10,675 nt of DNA, taken from contig JAJYWT010000072.1 in the NCBI GenBank assembly GCA_021791345.1, positions 1 through 10,675 on the forward strand, written 5' to 3'. Origin of the DNA: a bacterium. GTDB taxonomy: Bacteria; Chloroflexota; Dormibacteria; UBA8260; Bog-877. How positions within the stretch are numbered: the stretch's first letter is position 1; each line of letters opens with the position of its first letter. The translations under genes were made by a program, and so were the position numbers. A model generated the notes under the pieces. That model did not search any database. It saw only the letters and a program-made list of their open reading frames with translations, and was not told the origin of the DNA. Below are positions 1 to 6,481 of the stretch, piece after piece.

Positions 1-417
1 CAACTGGCGAGCCACTTCCTCACGGTTCTCCCCGGTCACCCCGTCGCTGATGACCTCAGCTCCGTAGGCGCGCACGGCCGCCAGCTTGACCGGCGCCGCC
101 CCATCCGGCATCACCACGGTCGCCGACAGGCCGAGCTCGGCGGCGGCCAGGGCCACCGCCTGGCCGTGGTTGCCGGAAGATACCGCCAGCACGCCCCTAC
201 GGTCACCGGCTTCGACTCCGGCCAACAGAGCGTTGAAGGCGCCCCTAGCCTTGAAGGAGCCACTCCGCTGGAAGGTCTCAGCCTTCAGCCAGAGCCTTCG
301 TTCCGCCTCCCGATCCAGCAAGGAAGACCGCAGCAGAGGGGTGACATGGACCCTGCCCGCCAGCCGCCTCTCCGCCTGATCCAGATCGATCGCGGCCGTC
401 GGGTCAGGGGCTGGCAT
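1..417 (-). CDS. Threonine/serine dehydratase-like PLP enzyme, 3' end cut by window
   Basis: The first 139 residues of a fold-type II pyridoxal-phosphate enzyme of the threonine dehydratase/serine racemase family are present; the rest lies beyond base 1. The visible part has the PLP-lysine motif (SGSFKARGAF, Lys56) and the phosphate/substrate loop SSGNHGQA (residues 80-87), followed by the usual alternating strand and helix segments. Enzymes of this group typically deaminate L-threonine or L-serine, or racemise serine; the part seen cannot separate these. The ATG at 415-417 is chosen because it precedes a normal-length N-terminus; a GTG lies directly before it and the Shine-Dalgarno signal is weak. 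The gene starts 28 bp after paaE on the same strand, so it may be read through from the paa operon. It has no known role in phenylacetate breakdown. The family call is firm, the exact substrate is not. Confidence 0.88.
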   Translation of the reverse strand, partial: MPAPDPTAAIDLDQAERRLAGRVHVTPLLRSSLLDREAERRLWLKAETFQRSGSFKARGAFNALLAGVEAGDRRGVLAVSSGNHGQAVALAAAELGLSATVVMPDGAAPVKLAAVRAYGAEVISDGVTGENREEVARQL

Positions 418-445
418 CACCGGTAGGATAGCGGCGCTGCTCCGA

Positions 446-1555
446 TCAGCCGTCGTAATCGACAACCACTTTTTCAGTGAGGGGATGGGCCTGGCAGGTC
501 AGCACGTAGCCGTCGCTGCGGTCCTTCTCCTCCAGGGCGTAGGTGTGGTCCATCGCGACCCTTCCCTCCAGCAGGCGGGCGCGGCAGGTGCCGCAGACCC
601 CCCCCTTGCAGGAGAACGGCGCATCGGGCCGGATGGCGGCCAGGGCATCGACGATCTTGCCGCTCCGATTCATGGCGAACTCGGTCTCCCGTCCATTGAG
701 GCGCGCCCGCACCAGCACCTGACCCGGTTGCGCGATCTCCATCTGCTCCCTTGCGGAGCGCACCGGCGCCTCATCCTCGACGAAGAACAGCTCTGCCTTG
801 ATCCGCTCCCTCGGCACCCCCAGGCCGGTCAGGGTCCGGCGCGCCTCCTGGATCATGGCGAAGGGGCCGCAGAGCAAAAAGGACGTCACCTGTTCCGGCG
901 CCCCGACCACCTGGTCCATGAGCAGCTGAATCTTGGCGGCATCCAGCCGGCCGTTGTTGAGCGCCAGCTGCTGCTGCTGGCGTGAGAACAGATGGACCAG
1001 CTGCAATCGGGCGGGGTGGCGATCCTTGAGATCCGCCAGCTCATCCAAGAACATCGCGGTCTCCACGGTGCGGTTGCCGTAGCAGATGGTCATCTGGCTC
1101 TCGGGCTCGGCCGCCAACGCCTCGGCGGCAATGGCGAGCACCGGGGTGATCCCGGACCCCGCCACCAGCGCGACGTAGGAACGCCGGGCCCCGTGGTCGA
1201 ACGGGAGCGTGAAGCTGCCGGCGGGCTCCATGACCTCGACCCGCGCACCGGGCGCCACCTCCTCGAACAGAAATCGGGAGAGGATGCCGTTGGGGACGCG
1301 GCGCACCCCGATCCGCAGCTGGCCCATTGACGGGGGCACACAGATGGAGTAGGTGCGACGCACCTCCGCTCCGTCGACCCAGGCCCGGATGGTGAGATGC
1401 TGGCCGGCCTGAAAGTGGAATCGCTCCCGCAGCTCAGGGGGAACCGCGAAAGAGACCGCCACCGCGTCGTCGGCGACCCGCTCGACCGCGGTCACCGTTA
1501 GCTCATAGAACCCGCCCCGGCCTGTCGTCGCCGGAGTCGCCTGGGCCAGGCTCAC
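446..1555 (-). CDS. paaE: PaaE, reductase of phenylacetyl-CoA epoxidase
   Basis: A protein of 369 residues that passes electrons from NAD(P)H through FAD and a 2Fe-2S cluster to the PaaA diiron centre. The order is that of the family: an FAD-binding barrel with the RTYS motif at 67-70, a nucleotide-binding domain with VAGSGITPV, and a C-terminal plant-type ferredoxin domain. The four cluster cysteines are at 316, 321, 324 and 354 (C-x4-C-x2-C-x29-C). Length is close to E. coli PaaE (about 356). The start is the GTG at 1553-1555, which overlaps the TGA of paaD as GTGA. The longer reading frame upstream (to 1675) would lie inside paaD and has no reductase-like sequence. Last gene of the paaABCDE set. 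Confidence 0.95.
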   Translation of the reverse strand: MSLAQATPATTGRGGFYELTVTAVERVADDAVAVSFAVPPELRERFHFQAGQHLTIRAWVDGAEVRRTYSICVPPSMGQLRIGVRRVPNGILSRFLFEEVAPGARVEVMEPAGSFTLPFDHGARRSYVALVAGSGITPVLAIAAEALAAEPESQMTICYGNRTVETAMFLDELADLKDRHPARLQLVHLFSRQQQQLALNNGRLDAAKIQLLMDQVVGAPEQVTSFLLCGPFAMIQEARRTLTGLGVPRERIKAELFFVEDEAPVRSAREQMEIAQPGQVLVRARLNGRETEFAMNRSGKIVDALAAIRPDAPFSCKGGVCGTCRARLLEGRVAMDHTYALEEKDRSDGYVLTCQAHPLTEKVVVDYDG

Positions 1556-2034
1556 TCCAATGCCTTGAAGTGCTCGAAGGGCTCGCCGCAGGCGAGGCAG
1601 CGCCACAGGGACTTGCAGGCGGTGGTGCCGAAGTGGCTCGTCTCCTCGGTCCGCAGGGATCCACACTGAGGACACTTCAGGCTGAGACGGAGGACAGAGT
1701 CCCCGCCTCGGGCCACCGGCGGAACGATTCCCATCTCATGCAACCGGGCCCTCGCCCGCTCTCCCATGCGGTCCGTGCTCCACGCCGGCTGCAGCTGGAA
1801 GTCGACTCGCACCGATTTGAAGCCCGCCGCCAGCAGAGCCGCGACCACGTCGCGGCGCATCACCTCCAGCGCCGGGCAGCCTGAGTAGGTCGGGGTGAGG
1901 ATCACGGCGACCTCACCATCCGCTCCCACGTCAACTGAGCGCAGAACTCCAAGATCCTCCAGGGTCAACGCGGGCAACTCCGGGTCAACCACCTGGGCCG
2001 CAACCTCCCAGGCACTCAGCTCACCAGCTGGCAT
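1552..2034 (-). CDS. paaD: PaaD, phenylacetyl-CoA epoxidase maturation/assembly protein
   Basis: A protein of 160 residues of the PaaD family. It has an N-terminal MIP18/DUF59-type domain (DPE at 17-19 and TPTYSGCPA at 47-55, with the conserved Cys53) and a C-terminal zinc-ribbon-like segment with cysteines at 121, 124, 140, 146 and 149. PaaD is needed for an active complex in vivo and is thought to act in Fe-S maturation of PaaE; it is not part of the purified enzyme. The ATG at 2032-2034 is preceded by GGAG eight bases upstream and gives the family's usual length (E. coli about 165). The frame stays open to 2145 but that would lie inside paaC. The gene overlaps the end of paaC by 14 bases and ends in a GTGA overlap with paaE. 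Confidence 0.93.
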   Translation of the reverse strand: MPAGELSAWEVAAQVVDPELPALTLEDLGVLRSVDVGADGEVAVILTPTYSGCPALEVMRRDVVAALLAAGFKSVRVDFQLQPAWSTDRMGERARARLHEMGIVPPVARGGDSVLRLSLKCPQCGSLRTEETSHFGTTACKSLWRCLACGEPFEHFKALE

Positions 2035-2791
2035 CTGGATGGCTCCGATGAAGGTGCTGCATCTCGGCCAGCATGTGACCGAGGTGTTCGGAGTGAAAGC
2101 CCTGGCGCCCTCCAGTCCGCTGAAAGCCGGCTTCGGGAACCTCAAGGGTGGAAGCCACCAGCGTGTGTTGAACGAAGGCGTGCCAATCGTCCTTCAGAGC
2201 CGACCCCAGCGGCGCCATCCCGGCTTCGGCAAGCTCTGCCGTGATGGCGTCGTCTTCAAACATCTCGGCGGTGAAGGGCCAGAGCGCCGTCAGCGCTCGG
2301 ACCATACGCTTATGGCTCTCTTCGGTCCCGTCGCCCAGACGCTGCGTCCACGCTGCCGCGTGGTCCCGGTGATAGCGAGCCTCCTTGGCTCCCTTGGCGG
2401 CCACCCCCGCCAGGGTGGTGTCCTTTGACTCTGCGAGCGCCTGATACAGCAGCAGTTGGTAGCTCGAGAAGAAGAGGTGGCGGACGATGGTCATGGCGAA
2501 GTCGCCATTGGGCTGCTCGACCAAGAGCAGGTTGCGATATTGCCGATCGTCACGCCAGTAGGCGAGATCGTCGGCACTCTTCCCAAGGCCCTGACCGGCG
2601 TATCCGAGCAGGGTGCGGGCCTGCCCCAGCAGATCCAGGGCCAGGTTTGCGAGCGCCACGTCCTCTTCGAACTCGGGAGCTCTTGCCACCCACTCCGACA
2701 GCCGATGCGACAGGACCAGGGAGTCGTCTCCGATGCGGAGCGAGTAGTCGCAGATGGCGCTGGCCAGCTCCAGTTGGGCGAGCGCGGTCAC
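2021..2791 (-). CDS. paaC: PaaC, structural subunit of phenylacetyl-CoA epoxidase
   Basis: A protein of 256 residues, close to E. coli PaaC (about 248). PaaC is a ferritin-like helical protein that pairs with PaaA as a scaffold and is not itself the catalytic diiron subunit. Family signatures are GDDSLVLSHRLSEW near the N-terminus, EEDVALANLALDLLGQAR, NLLLVEQPNGDFA, KEARYHRDHA and WTQRLGDGTEESHKRM. The start is the GTG at 2789-2791, overlapping the paaB stop as GTGA, so PaaB and PaaC are probably translationally coupled. The C-terminus overlaps paaD by 14 bases. Membership is clear from sequence and from its position between paaB and paaD. Confidence 0.95.
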   Translation of the reverse strand: MTALAQLELASAICDYSLRIGDDSLVLSHRLSEWVARAPEFEEDVALANLALDLLGQARTLLGYAGQGLGKSADDLAYWRDDRQYRNLLLVEQPNGDFAMTIVRHLFFSSYQLLLYQALAESKDTTLAGVAAKGAKEARYHRDHAAAWTQRLGDGTEESHKRMVRALTALWPFTAEMFEDDAITAELAEAGMAPLGSALKDDWHAFVQHTLVASTLEVPEAGFQRTGGRQGFHSEHLGHMLAEMQHLHRSHPDASW

Positions 2792-3075
2792 AGCTTGAGG
2801 TCCTCTGGCACCTTGTAGAAGGTGGGATGGCGGTACACCTTGTCCTCGGGAGGGTCGAAGAGCGGACCCTTCTCGTCAGGGTCAGATGCGTGGATCTGGT
2901 TGGCCGCCACCACCCAGATGGACACCCCTTCCCCGCGCCGCGTGTAGAGGTCGCGGGCATTTTGGACCGCCATCTCCCAGTCGGGAGCGTGCAGGGAGCC
3001 CACGTGGGTGTGTGAGAGGCCGCGCCGACTCCTGACGAAGACCTCCCAGAGCGGCCAGCCCGGCTGTGCGCTCAC
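2788..3075 (-). CDS. paaB: PaaB, small subunit of phenylacetyl-CoA epoxidase
   Basis: A protein of 95 residues, the same length as I recall for E. coli PaaB. It carries the conserved stretches [35 protein letters not shown] and [14 protein letters not shown]. PaaB bridges PaaAC heterodimers and is needed for function of the PaaABCE complex. The start is the GTG at 3073-3075, which overlaps the TGA of paaA (3072-3074) as GTGA. The upstream in-frame extension to 3141 lies inside paaA and has no family similarity. The 3' end overlaps paaC in the same manner. There is no separate Shine-Dalgarno need for this start if ribosomes re-initiate after paaA. Confidence 0.95.
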   Translation of the reverse strand: MSAQPGWPLWEVFVRSRRGLSHTHVGSLHAPDWEMAVQNARDLYTRRGEGVSIWVVAANQIHASDPDEKGPLFDPPEDKVYRHPTFYKVPEDLKL

Positions 3076-4028
3076 GCGGCGGCTCCGGTGCCGACTGCCA
3101 GATGCTTGACCGCCCATGCCTTGGCCGCCTCCCGAACCCACGCGCCGTCGCTGTCCGCCCGCCTGCGGGCCGCGATCCGCTCAGCGTTACACGGGCCGTC
3201 GCCCCGCACCACCCGGTTGAACTCCTCCCAGTCGATGGGGCCGAAGTCATAGTGGGAACGCTCGGAGTTCCAGCGAAGTTCCGGATCTGGAAGTGACAGA
3301 CCGAGAGCCTCCGCTTGGGGAACCGTCATGTCCACGAAGCGCTGGCGGAGCTCGTCGTTGCTGACCCGCTTGATCCTCCAAGCCATGGACTGCGCGGTGT
3401 TGGGCGAAGCCTGGTCCGGCGGGCCGAACATCATTAGGGACGGCCACCACCAGCGGTTCACGGCATCCTGAGCCATCTCATGCTGGGCCGCGGTCCCATG
3501 GCTCAACTCCATCAGCAGCTCGAAGCCCTGGCGCTGGTGGAAGGACTCCTCCCGGCAGATCCGGACCATCGCCCGGGCGTACGGGCCGTACGAGGTGTGG
3601 GTGAGGGCCAGCTGATTGGTGATGGCCGCACCATCGACCAGCCAGCCGATGGCGCCGACATCCGCCCACGTCAGGGTGGGGTAGTTGAAGATGCTGGAGT
3701 ACTTCTGCCGGCCGTTCTGCAGCTGCTCCACCAGCTCTTCGCGGCTGATCCCCAGGGTCTCGGCAGCCGAGTAGAGGTACAGCCCGTGCCCGGCTTCATC
3801 CTGGACCTTGGCGAGCAGGATGGCCTTGCGTCGCAGCGAGGGGGCGCGCGTGATCCAGTTGCCCTCCGGCTGCATCCCGATGATCTCGGAGTGAGCGTGC
3901 TGGGCCACCTGCCGGATCAGGGTCGCACGATAGCGGTCGGGCATCCAGTCGCGAGGCTCGATCCGTTCATCAGCATCGATGCGAGCTTGAAATGCCCGTT
4001 CCCGCTCGTCCATCTCCGGTGCTGCCAT
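3072..4028 (-). CDS. paaA: PaaA, catalytic diiron subunit of phenylacetyl-CoA epoxidase
   Basis: A protein of 318 residues that, with PaaC, PaaB and PaaE, converts phenylacetyl-CoA to ring-1,2-epoxyphenylacetyl-CoA using O2 and NADPH. All expected diiron ligands can be placed: Glu48 in HSEIIG, Glu78 and His81 in DEAGH, Asp132 in VDGAA, and Glu161 and His164 in EESFH. The sequence is otherwise typical of PaaA (E. coli about 309). The ATG at 4026-4028 is preferred because GGAG (4036-4039) lies seven bases upstream; a GTG two codons earlier (4032-4034) would sit against that signal. It is the first gene of the operon, directly behind the promoter and palindrome at 4046-4095, and is divergent from the TetR gene. 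Confidence 0.96.
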   Translation of the reverse strand: MAAPEMDERERAFQARIDADERIEPRDWMPDRYRATLIRQVAQHAHSEIIGMQPEGNWITRAPSLRRKAILLAKVQDEAGHGLYLYSAAETLGISREELVEQLQNGRQKYSSIFNYPTLTWADVGAIGWLVDGAAITNQLALTHTSYGPYARAMVRICREESFHQRQGFELLMELSHGTAAQHEMAQDAVNRWWWPSLMMFGPPDQASPNTAQSMAWRIKRVSNDELRQRFVDMTVPQAEALGLSLPDPELRWNSERSHYDFGPIDWEEFNRVVRGDGPCNAERIAARRRADSDGAWVREAAKAWAVKHLAVGTGAAA

Positions 4029-4033
4029 GACCA

Positions 4034-4039
4034 CTCTCC
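4034..4039 (-). promoter_or_regulatory. Ribosome binding site deciding the paaA start
   Basis: Read on the minus strand this is GGAGAG. The GGAG core is seven bases before ATG 4026-4028 and only one base before GTG 4032-4034, so it supports the ATG. Confidence 0.7.
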
Positions 4040-4045
4040 AATTTC

Positions 4046-4061
4046 CCGACCGATCGGTCGG
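4046..4061. promoter_or_regulatory. Perfect 16-bp palindrome, probable TetR (PaaR-like) operator
   Basis: The sequence CCGACCGATCGGTCGG is identical to its reverse complement over all 16 bases, centred between 4053 and 4054. It lies between divergent paaA and the TetR regulator gene, from about +1 to +15 of the predicted paaA transcript and 17 bases before the paaA ATG. Size, symmetry and place fit an operator bound by a TetR dimer that blocks transcription. From memory, sites of the ACCGACCGGTCGGT kind are described for PaaR-type regulators; this was not looked up. Binding is inferred. Confidence 0.8.
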
Positions 4062-4066
4062 TTTTG

Positions 4067-4095
4067 ATTCTGCCCGCAGTGCGAGCCGAAGTCAA
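4067..4095 (-). promoter_or_regulatory. Sigma-70-like promoter for paaABCDE
   Basis: On the minus strand, -35 TTGACT (4090-4095) and -10 CAGAAT (4067-4072; 4 of 6 matches to consensus) are separated by exactly 17 bases. The predicted start is near 4060, inside the palindrome at 4046-4061. The transcript would have a leader of about 32 bases containing the paaA ribosome binding site. Confidence 0.65.
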
Positions 4096-4103
4096 GACGG
4101 CTT

Positions 4104-4115
4104 GACCGATACTCT
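4104..4115 (+). promoter_or_regulatory. Possible TetR-gene -10 element with operator-like half-site
   Basis: TACTCT (4110-4115) fits the TANNNT pattern and ends five bases before the regulator's ATG at 4121, with no Shine-Dalgarno sequence in between, so the transcript may be leaderless. GACCGAT (4104-4110) repeats seven bases of one arm of the paaA palindrome and overlaps this element. No clear -35 was found. Confidence 0.35.
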
Positions 4116-4120
4116 TCAGC

Positions 4121-4768
4121 ATGCCATACCAGGATTCGCCGCCCCCCTCTCCGCGAGGCCGAGGCCGGACCAATCACAACTCCGAGTGGCTGCTCGGTAT
4201 CGCGGTCGCCGAGTTCAACCGTCGCGGCTACGAGGCGACCAGCATGTCCCAGCTGGCCACGGCGGCAGGAATCACCAAGTCAACCATCTACCATCACTTC
4301 GGTAGCAGAGAGCTCCTGCTCCGGGCGGCCCTGGAGCGGGCTCTGGAAGCGCTGTTCGCGGTCCTCGACCAGGACGTTGCGGACGTGCATGGAGCGGGGG
4401 AGAGGCTGCGAAGGCTGATCGCCGACACCGCCGGCGCGCTGGTGGCCCAGCTGCCGTATGTGACTCTGCTGCTCCGCGTGAGGGGCAACACCCCTAGCGA
4501 GCGCTGGGCGTTGGACCAAAGGCGGGAGTTCGACCGCAGGGTGGCGGCGCTGGTGGCGGACGCCGCGCGGGCGGGGGAGGTGCGGGACGACATCGATCCC
4601 GGCCTTGCCACCCGGCTCATCTTCGGCATGGTCAACTCCATCACCGAGTGGTATAGGGCAGATCACGAAGCCCCTTCAGCCGGGCTGGCCGATCAGGTCG
4701 CCTCGCTGGCGCTGGAGGGGCTGCGCGGCCGGTGCGGTCCAAGCCCGCGTGAGTCGGGTAAGTGGTAG
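4121..4768 (+). CDS. TetR-family regulator, probable PaaR-type repressor of the paa genes
   Basis: A protein of 215 residues. After a Pro/Arg/Ser-rich N-terminal tail of about 18 residues comes a TetR DNA-binding domain, with the helix-turn-helix at about 41-60 (SMSQLATAAGITKSTIYHHF). The C-terminal half is a helical ligand-binding and dimerisation domain; its end (ATRLIFGMVNSITEWYR) resembles regulators of the acyl-CoA-responsive type. It is divergent from paaA with a strong palindrome in the 92-bp gap, so repression relieved by phenylacetyl-CoA or a related CoA ester is the most likely role, by analogy with PaaR proteins. The ligand is inferred. No Shine-Dalgarno sequence precedes the ATG. 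The next gene begins 20 bases after its stop. Confidence 0.88.
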   Translation: MPYQDSPPPSPRGRGRTNHNSEWLLGIAVAEFNRRGYEATSMSQLATAAGITKSTIYHHFGSRELLLRAALERALEALFAVLDQDVADVHGAGERLRRLIADTAGALVAQLPYVTLLLRVRGNTPSERWALDQRREFDRRVAALVADAARAGEVRDDIDPGLATRLIFGMVNSITEWYRADHEAPSAGLADQVASLALEGLRGRCGPSPRESGKW

Positions 4769-4788
4769 GTTGAGGTGAGGAGGAAGCC

Positions 4789-5142
4789 GTGTTCGAAGCG
4801 ACAGACATCCGCGAGTGGCTGGGCCACGACGTGCTCGATGAGTCGGGGAACAAGATAGGGGAGCTGGAGGCGATCTACTATGACACCGCCAGCGACGAGC
4901 CGTCATTCGCCACTGTCAAGGTCGGCAGACTGTCCCACCGGCTCGTGTTTGTGCCACTGGAGGGAGCCAGGGTGGGGTTCGGGTACCTCAGAGTCGCCTA
5001 CGGCCGCCAGCTGGTTCAGTCGGCACCGTCGATCGACACCGATGGCGGGCTTGAAGCGGCTGACGAGCCGGCGGTCTTTCAGCACTACGGGCTCGCGTAC
5101 CAGCCCGGTGCGACCGGAGAGCGCCGGCTGGCGAGGCGCTGA
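4789..5142 (+). CDS. PRC-barrel domain protein
   Basis: A protein of 117 residues with one PRC-barrel domain at about residues 5-80, seen in the opening IREWLGHDVLDESGNKIGE and the strand pattern ATVKVG...LVFVPLEGA...YLRVAYG. The remaining 35 residues are low in predicted structure and rich in Ala, Gly and Arg. PRC barrels occur in ribosome maturation factors, photosynthetic reaction centre H subunits and many small stress-related proteins of unknown role; this one resembles the last group. There is no signal peptide or membrane segment. The GTG start is set by a strong AGGAGG (4778-4783) five bases upstream. It follows the TetR gene by 20 bases and is probably co-transcribed with it. Function unknown. 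Confidence 0.8.
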   Translation: MFEATDIREWLGHDVLDESGNKIGELEAIYYDTASDEPSFATVKVGRLSHRLVFVPLEGARVGFGYLRVAYGRQLVQSAPSIDTDGGLEAADEPAVFQHYGLAYQPGATGERRLARR

Positions 5143-5182
5143 TCGGGCGGCCAGCTCCAGCGGCAGTTCTGGGGAGGAGCGG

Positions 5183-5203
5183 ATGCATATGATGCGGCCG
5201 TGA
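5183..5203 (+). other. Possible 6-codon leader ORF coupled to the hydrolase start
   Basis: ATG at 5183-5185 opens a reading frame encoding MHMMRP and stops at TGA 5201-5203. A strong GGGGAGGAG (5171-5179) is well placed for this ATG, but is about 20 bases from the hydrolase GTG (5200-5202). The stop overlaps that GTG as GTGA, the same form as the paa junctions. It may be a coupling mini-ORF, or chance. Confidence 0.35.
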
Positions 5204-5949
5204 CCGAACCCCCCTTTGACCAGCCGTTCACTGTCAGTGCCATGATCCCGTCCCCGCACGGGCCGATGCCGGCCTATGTGGCCGCTCCCGATGGTGCGGG
5301 TCCGCATCCGGCGGTGGTGGTGATCCACGACGTGTTTGGCGCGACTCCCGACCTCCGCGCCCAGGCCGACTGGCTCGCATCCGCCGGGTTCCTGGTGGTG
5401 GCTCCCAACCTCTTTCACCACCAGGGCAGGGTCACCTGCATCCGCCGGGCCTTTACGGACCTTCGCCAGCGCCAGGGCCGCACCTTCGACGACGTCGAGG
5501 CCGCCCGGGCATGGGTCACCGCCCAGGCCCAGTGCTCCGGTCAGGTGGGGGTCATCGGCTTCTGCATGGGGGGCGGCTTTGCGCTCCTGATGGCGCCGCT
5601 CGGTCGCTACCAAGTGGCGAGCATCAACTACGGGCAGGTGCCGGCTGATGCCGAAACCATCCTGATGGGGTCCTGCCCGTTGGTCGCCAGTTACGGCGGC
5701 CGGGACCGCACCCTCAGCGGCGCCGCCGATCGGCTCGAGTCGGCCCTCACCCGGCTTGCGATCGACCACGATGTGCGCGAGTATCCCGCCGCGGGTCACG
5801 GCTTCATGAACCGCCACCGGGGCCTGCTCCCAACCGTGATGGCCAAGGTCGGCGGGGTCGCCTACGAGCCGGATGCGGCCGCCGACGCCCGGTCCCGAAT
5901 CGTCGCATTCTTCGAGCGCCATCTGGGCCTGCGGCCGCAGCCGGATTGA
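5200..5949 (+). CDS. Dienelactone hydrolase-family alpha/beta hydrolase
   Basis: A cytosolic alpha/beta hydrolase of 249 residues. The full dienelactone hydrolase triad is present: nucleophile Cys122 in GFCMGG, Asp169 in GGRDRTL and His200 in AAGHGFM. The early strand and oxyanion region VVVIHDVFGATPDL (39-52) is also typical. Family members open dienelactones in chlorocatechol pathways, but many relatives hydrolyse other esters or lactones, so the substrate is unknown. A link to phenylacetate, for example clearing lactone or oxepin by-products, is speculation from position only. The GTG start has no own ribosome binding site at normal distance; a 6-codon ORF overlaps it (see 5183-5203). Met15 (5242) is an alternative start without a ribosome binding site. 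Its stop overlaps the next gene. Confidence 0.88.
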   Translation: MTEPPFDQPFTVSAMIPSPHGPMPAYVAAPDGAGPHPAVVVIHDVFGATPDLRAQADWLASAGFLVVAPNLFHHQGRVTCIRRAFTDLRQRQGRTFDDVEAARAWVTAQAQCSGQVGVIGFCMGGGFALLMAPLGRYQVASINYGQVPADAETILMGSCPLVASYGGRDRTLSGAADRLESALTRLAIDHDVREYPAAGHGFMNRHRGLLPTVMAKVGGVAYEPDAAADARSRIVAFFERHLGLRPQPD

Positions 5950-6419
5950 GATCCCGGCAACCCCGATCGAAGTCGCCCCCGCCCGGGGTCGGGGTGAACG
6001 GGGCGATCAGCGAATGCCGGTCAGAGCCGTGCGCTCCTGCCGCTGCCACCGGTGCGACCGCGCGGATCTTGGCTTGTGGGGACTTCAGGCGGCAGGTCGC
6101 TGCAGTGGTGAGCTCCATTCCCCCTGGTGAGGTGATGAGCTACTCTCAGGTTGCTCTGCTGGTGGGCCGCCCCGGGGCGGCTCGCGCGGTCGGCAACGTG
6201 CTCGCCGGATCCCACGGCCTGCCCTGGTGGAGGGTGGTGACCCAGAGCGGCCGCCTGGTGCCGGGCTTGGAGATCGACCACGCGCGTCGGCTGGCGGGGG
6301 AGGGATGCGAGGCGATGCCGGTGCCCGGCCCACAGCCGGCGCTAGCCCGCGCTGTGCGGCCTTTGCGCCGCCATCGCGGTTCTGGTCGCGCTCCCCGCCG
6401 TGGCAGCAAGGATCACTAG
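5946..6419 (+). CDS. Alkyltransferase-like (ATL) / MGMT DNA-binding domain protein, Cys-less
   Basis: Residues about 47-115 form the DNA-binding domain of O6-alkylguanine-DNA alkyltransferases: FRRQVAAVVSSIPPGEVMSY, then the winged-helix segment GRPGAARAVGNVLAG with the Arg80 finger. The site normally PCHR reads PWWR (93-96), so the methyl-accepting Cys and its partner His are both absent. It cannot be a standard methyltransferase. ATL proteins bind O6-alkylguanine and flag it for nucleotide excision repair; that is the best guess here. The TTG at 5946-5948 overlaps the hydrolase stop as TTGA, but no ribosome binding site is seen and residues 1-45 look low in complexity. GTG 5994 and TTG 6069 are possible later starts. 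The Arg-rich tail after residue 120 resembles nothing I know. It converges on paaK 62 bases away. Confidence 0.75.
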   Translation: MRSRQPRSKSPPPGVGVNGAISECRSEPCAPAAATGATARILACGDFRRQVAAVVSSIPPGEVMSYSQVALLVGRPGAARAVGNVLAGSHGLPWWRVVTQSGRLVPGLEIDHARRLAGEGCEAMPVPGPQPALARAVRPLRRHRGSGRAPRRGSKDH

Positions 6420-6433
6420 GTCAGGTCCTGACC
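6419..6433. terminator. Small hairpin between convergent genes, weak terminator candidate
   Basis: GGTCAG (6419-6424) pairs with CTGACC (6428-6433) around a 3-base loop, starting at the last base of the ATL gene stop codon. No T-run follows on either strand, so termination is uncertain. Nothing else stands out in the 62-bp gap to paaK. Confidence 0.3.
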
Positions 6434-6481
6434 GGCGGCAAGATCATCGCCGTCAAATGTGCGCCCGCTGGACCGCCGCCC

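Noticed and set aside
1556..1675. Longer N-terminus for PaaE
   Set aside because: It lies inside paaD and has no family similarity; the GTG at 1553-1555 with the GTGA overlap gives the normal length.
4903..5922. 339-codon minus-strand reading frame antisense to the PRC and hydrolase genes
   Set aside because: It mirrors the hydrolase, whose triad and motifs are intact on the plus strand. The antisense product is a Gly/Arg/His-rich string with no recognisable domain, typical of high-GC shadow frames.
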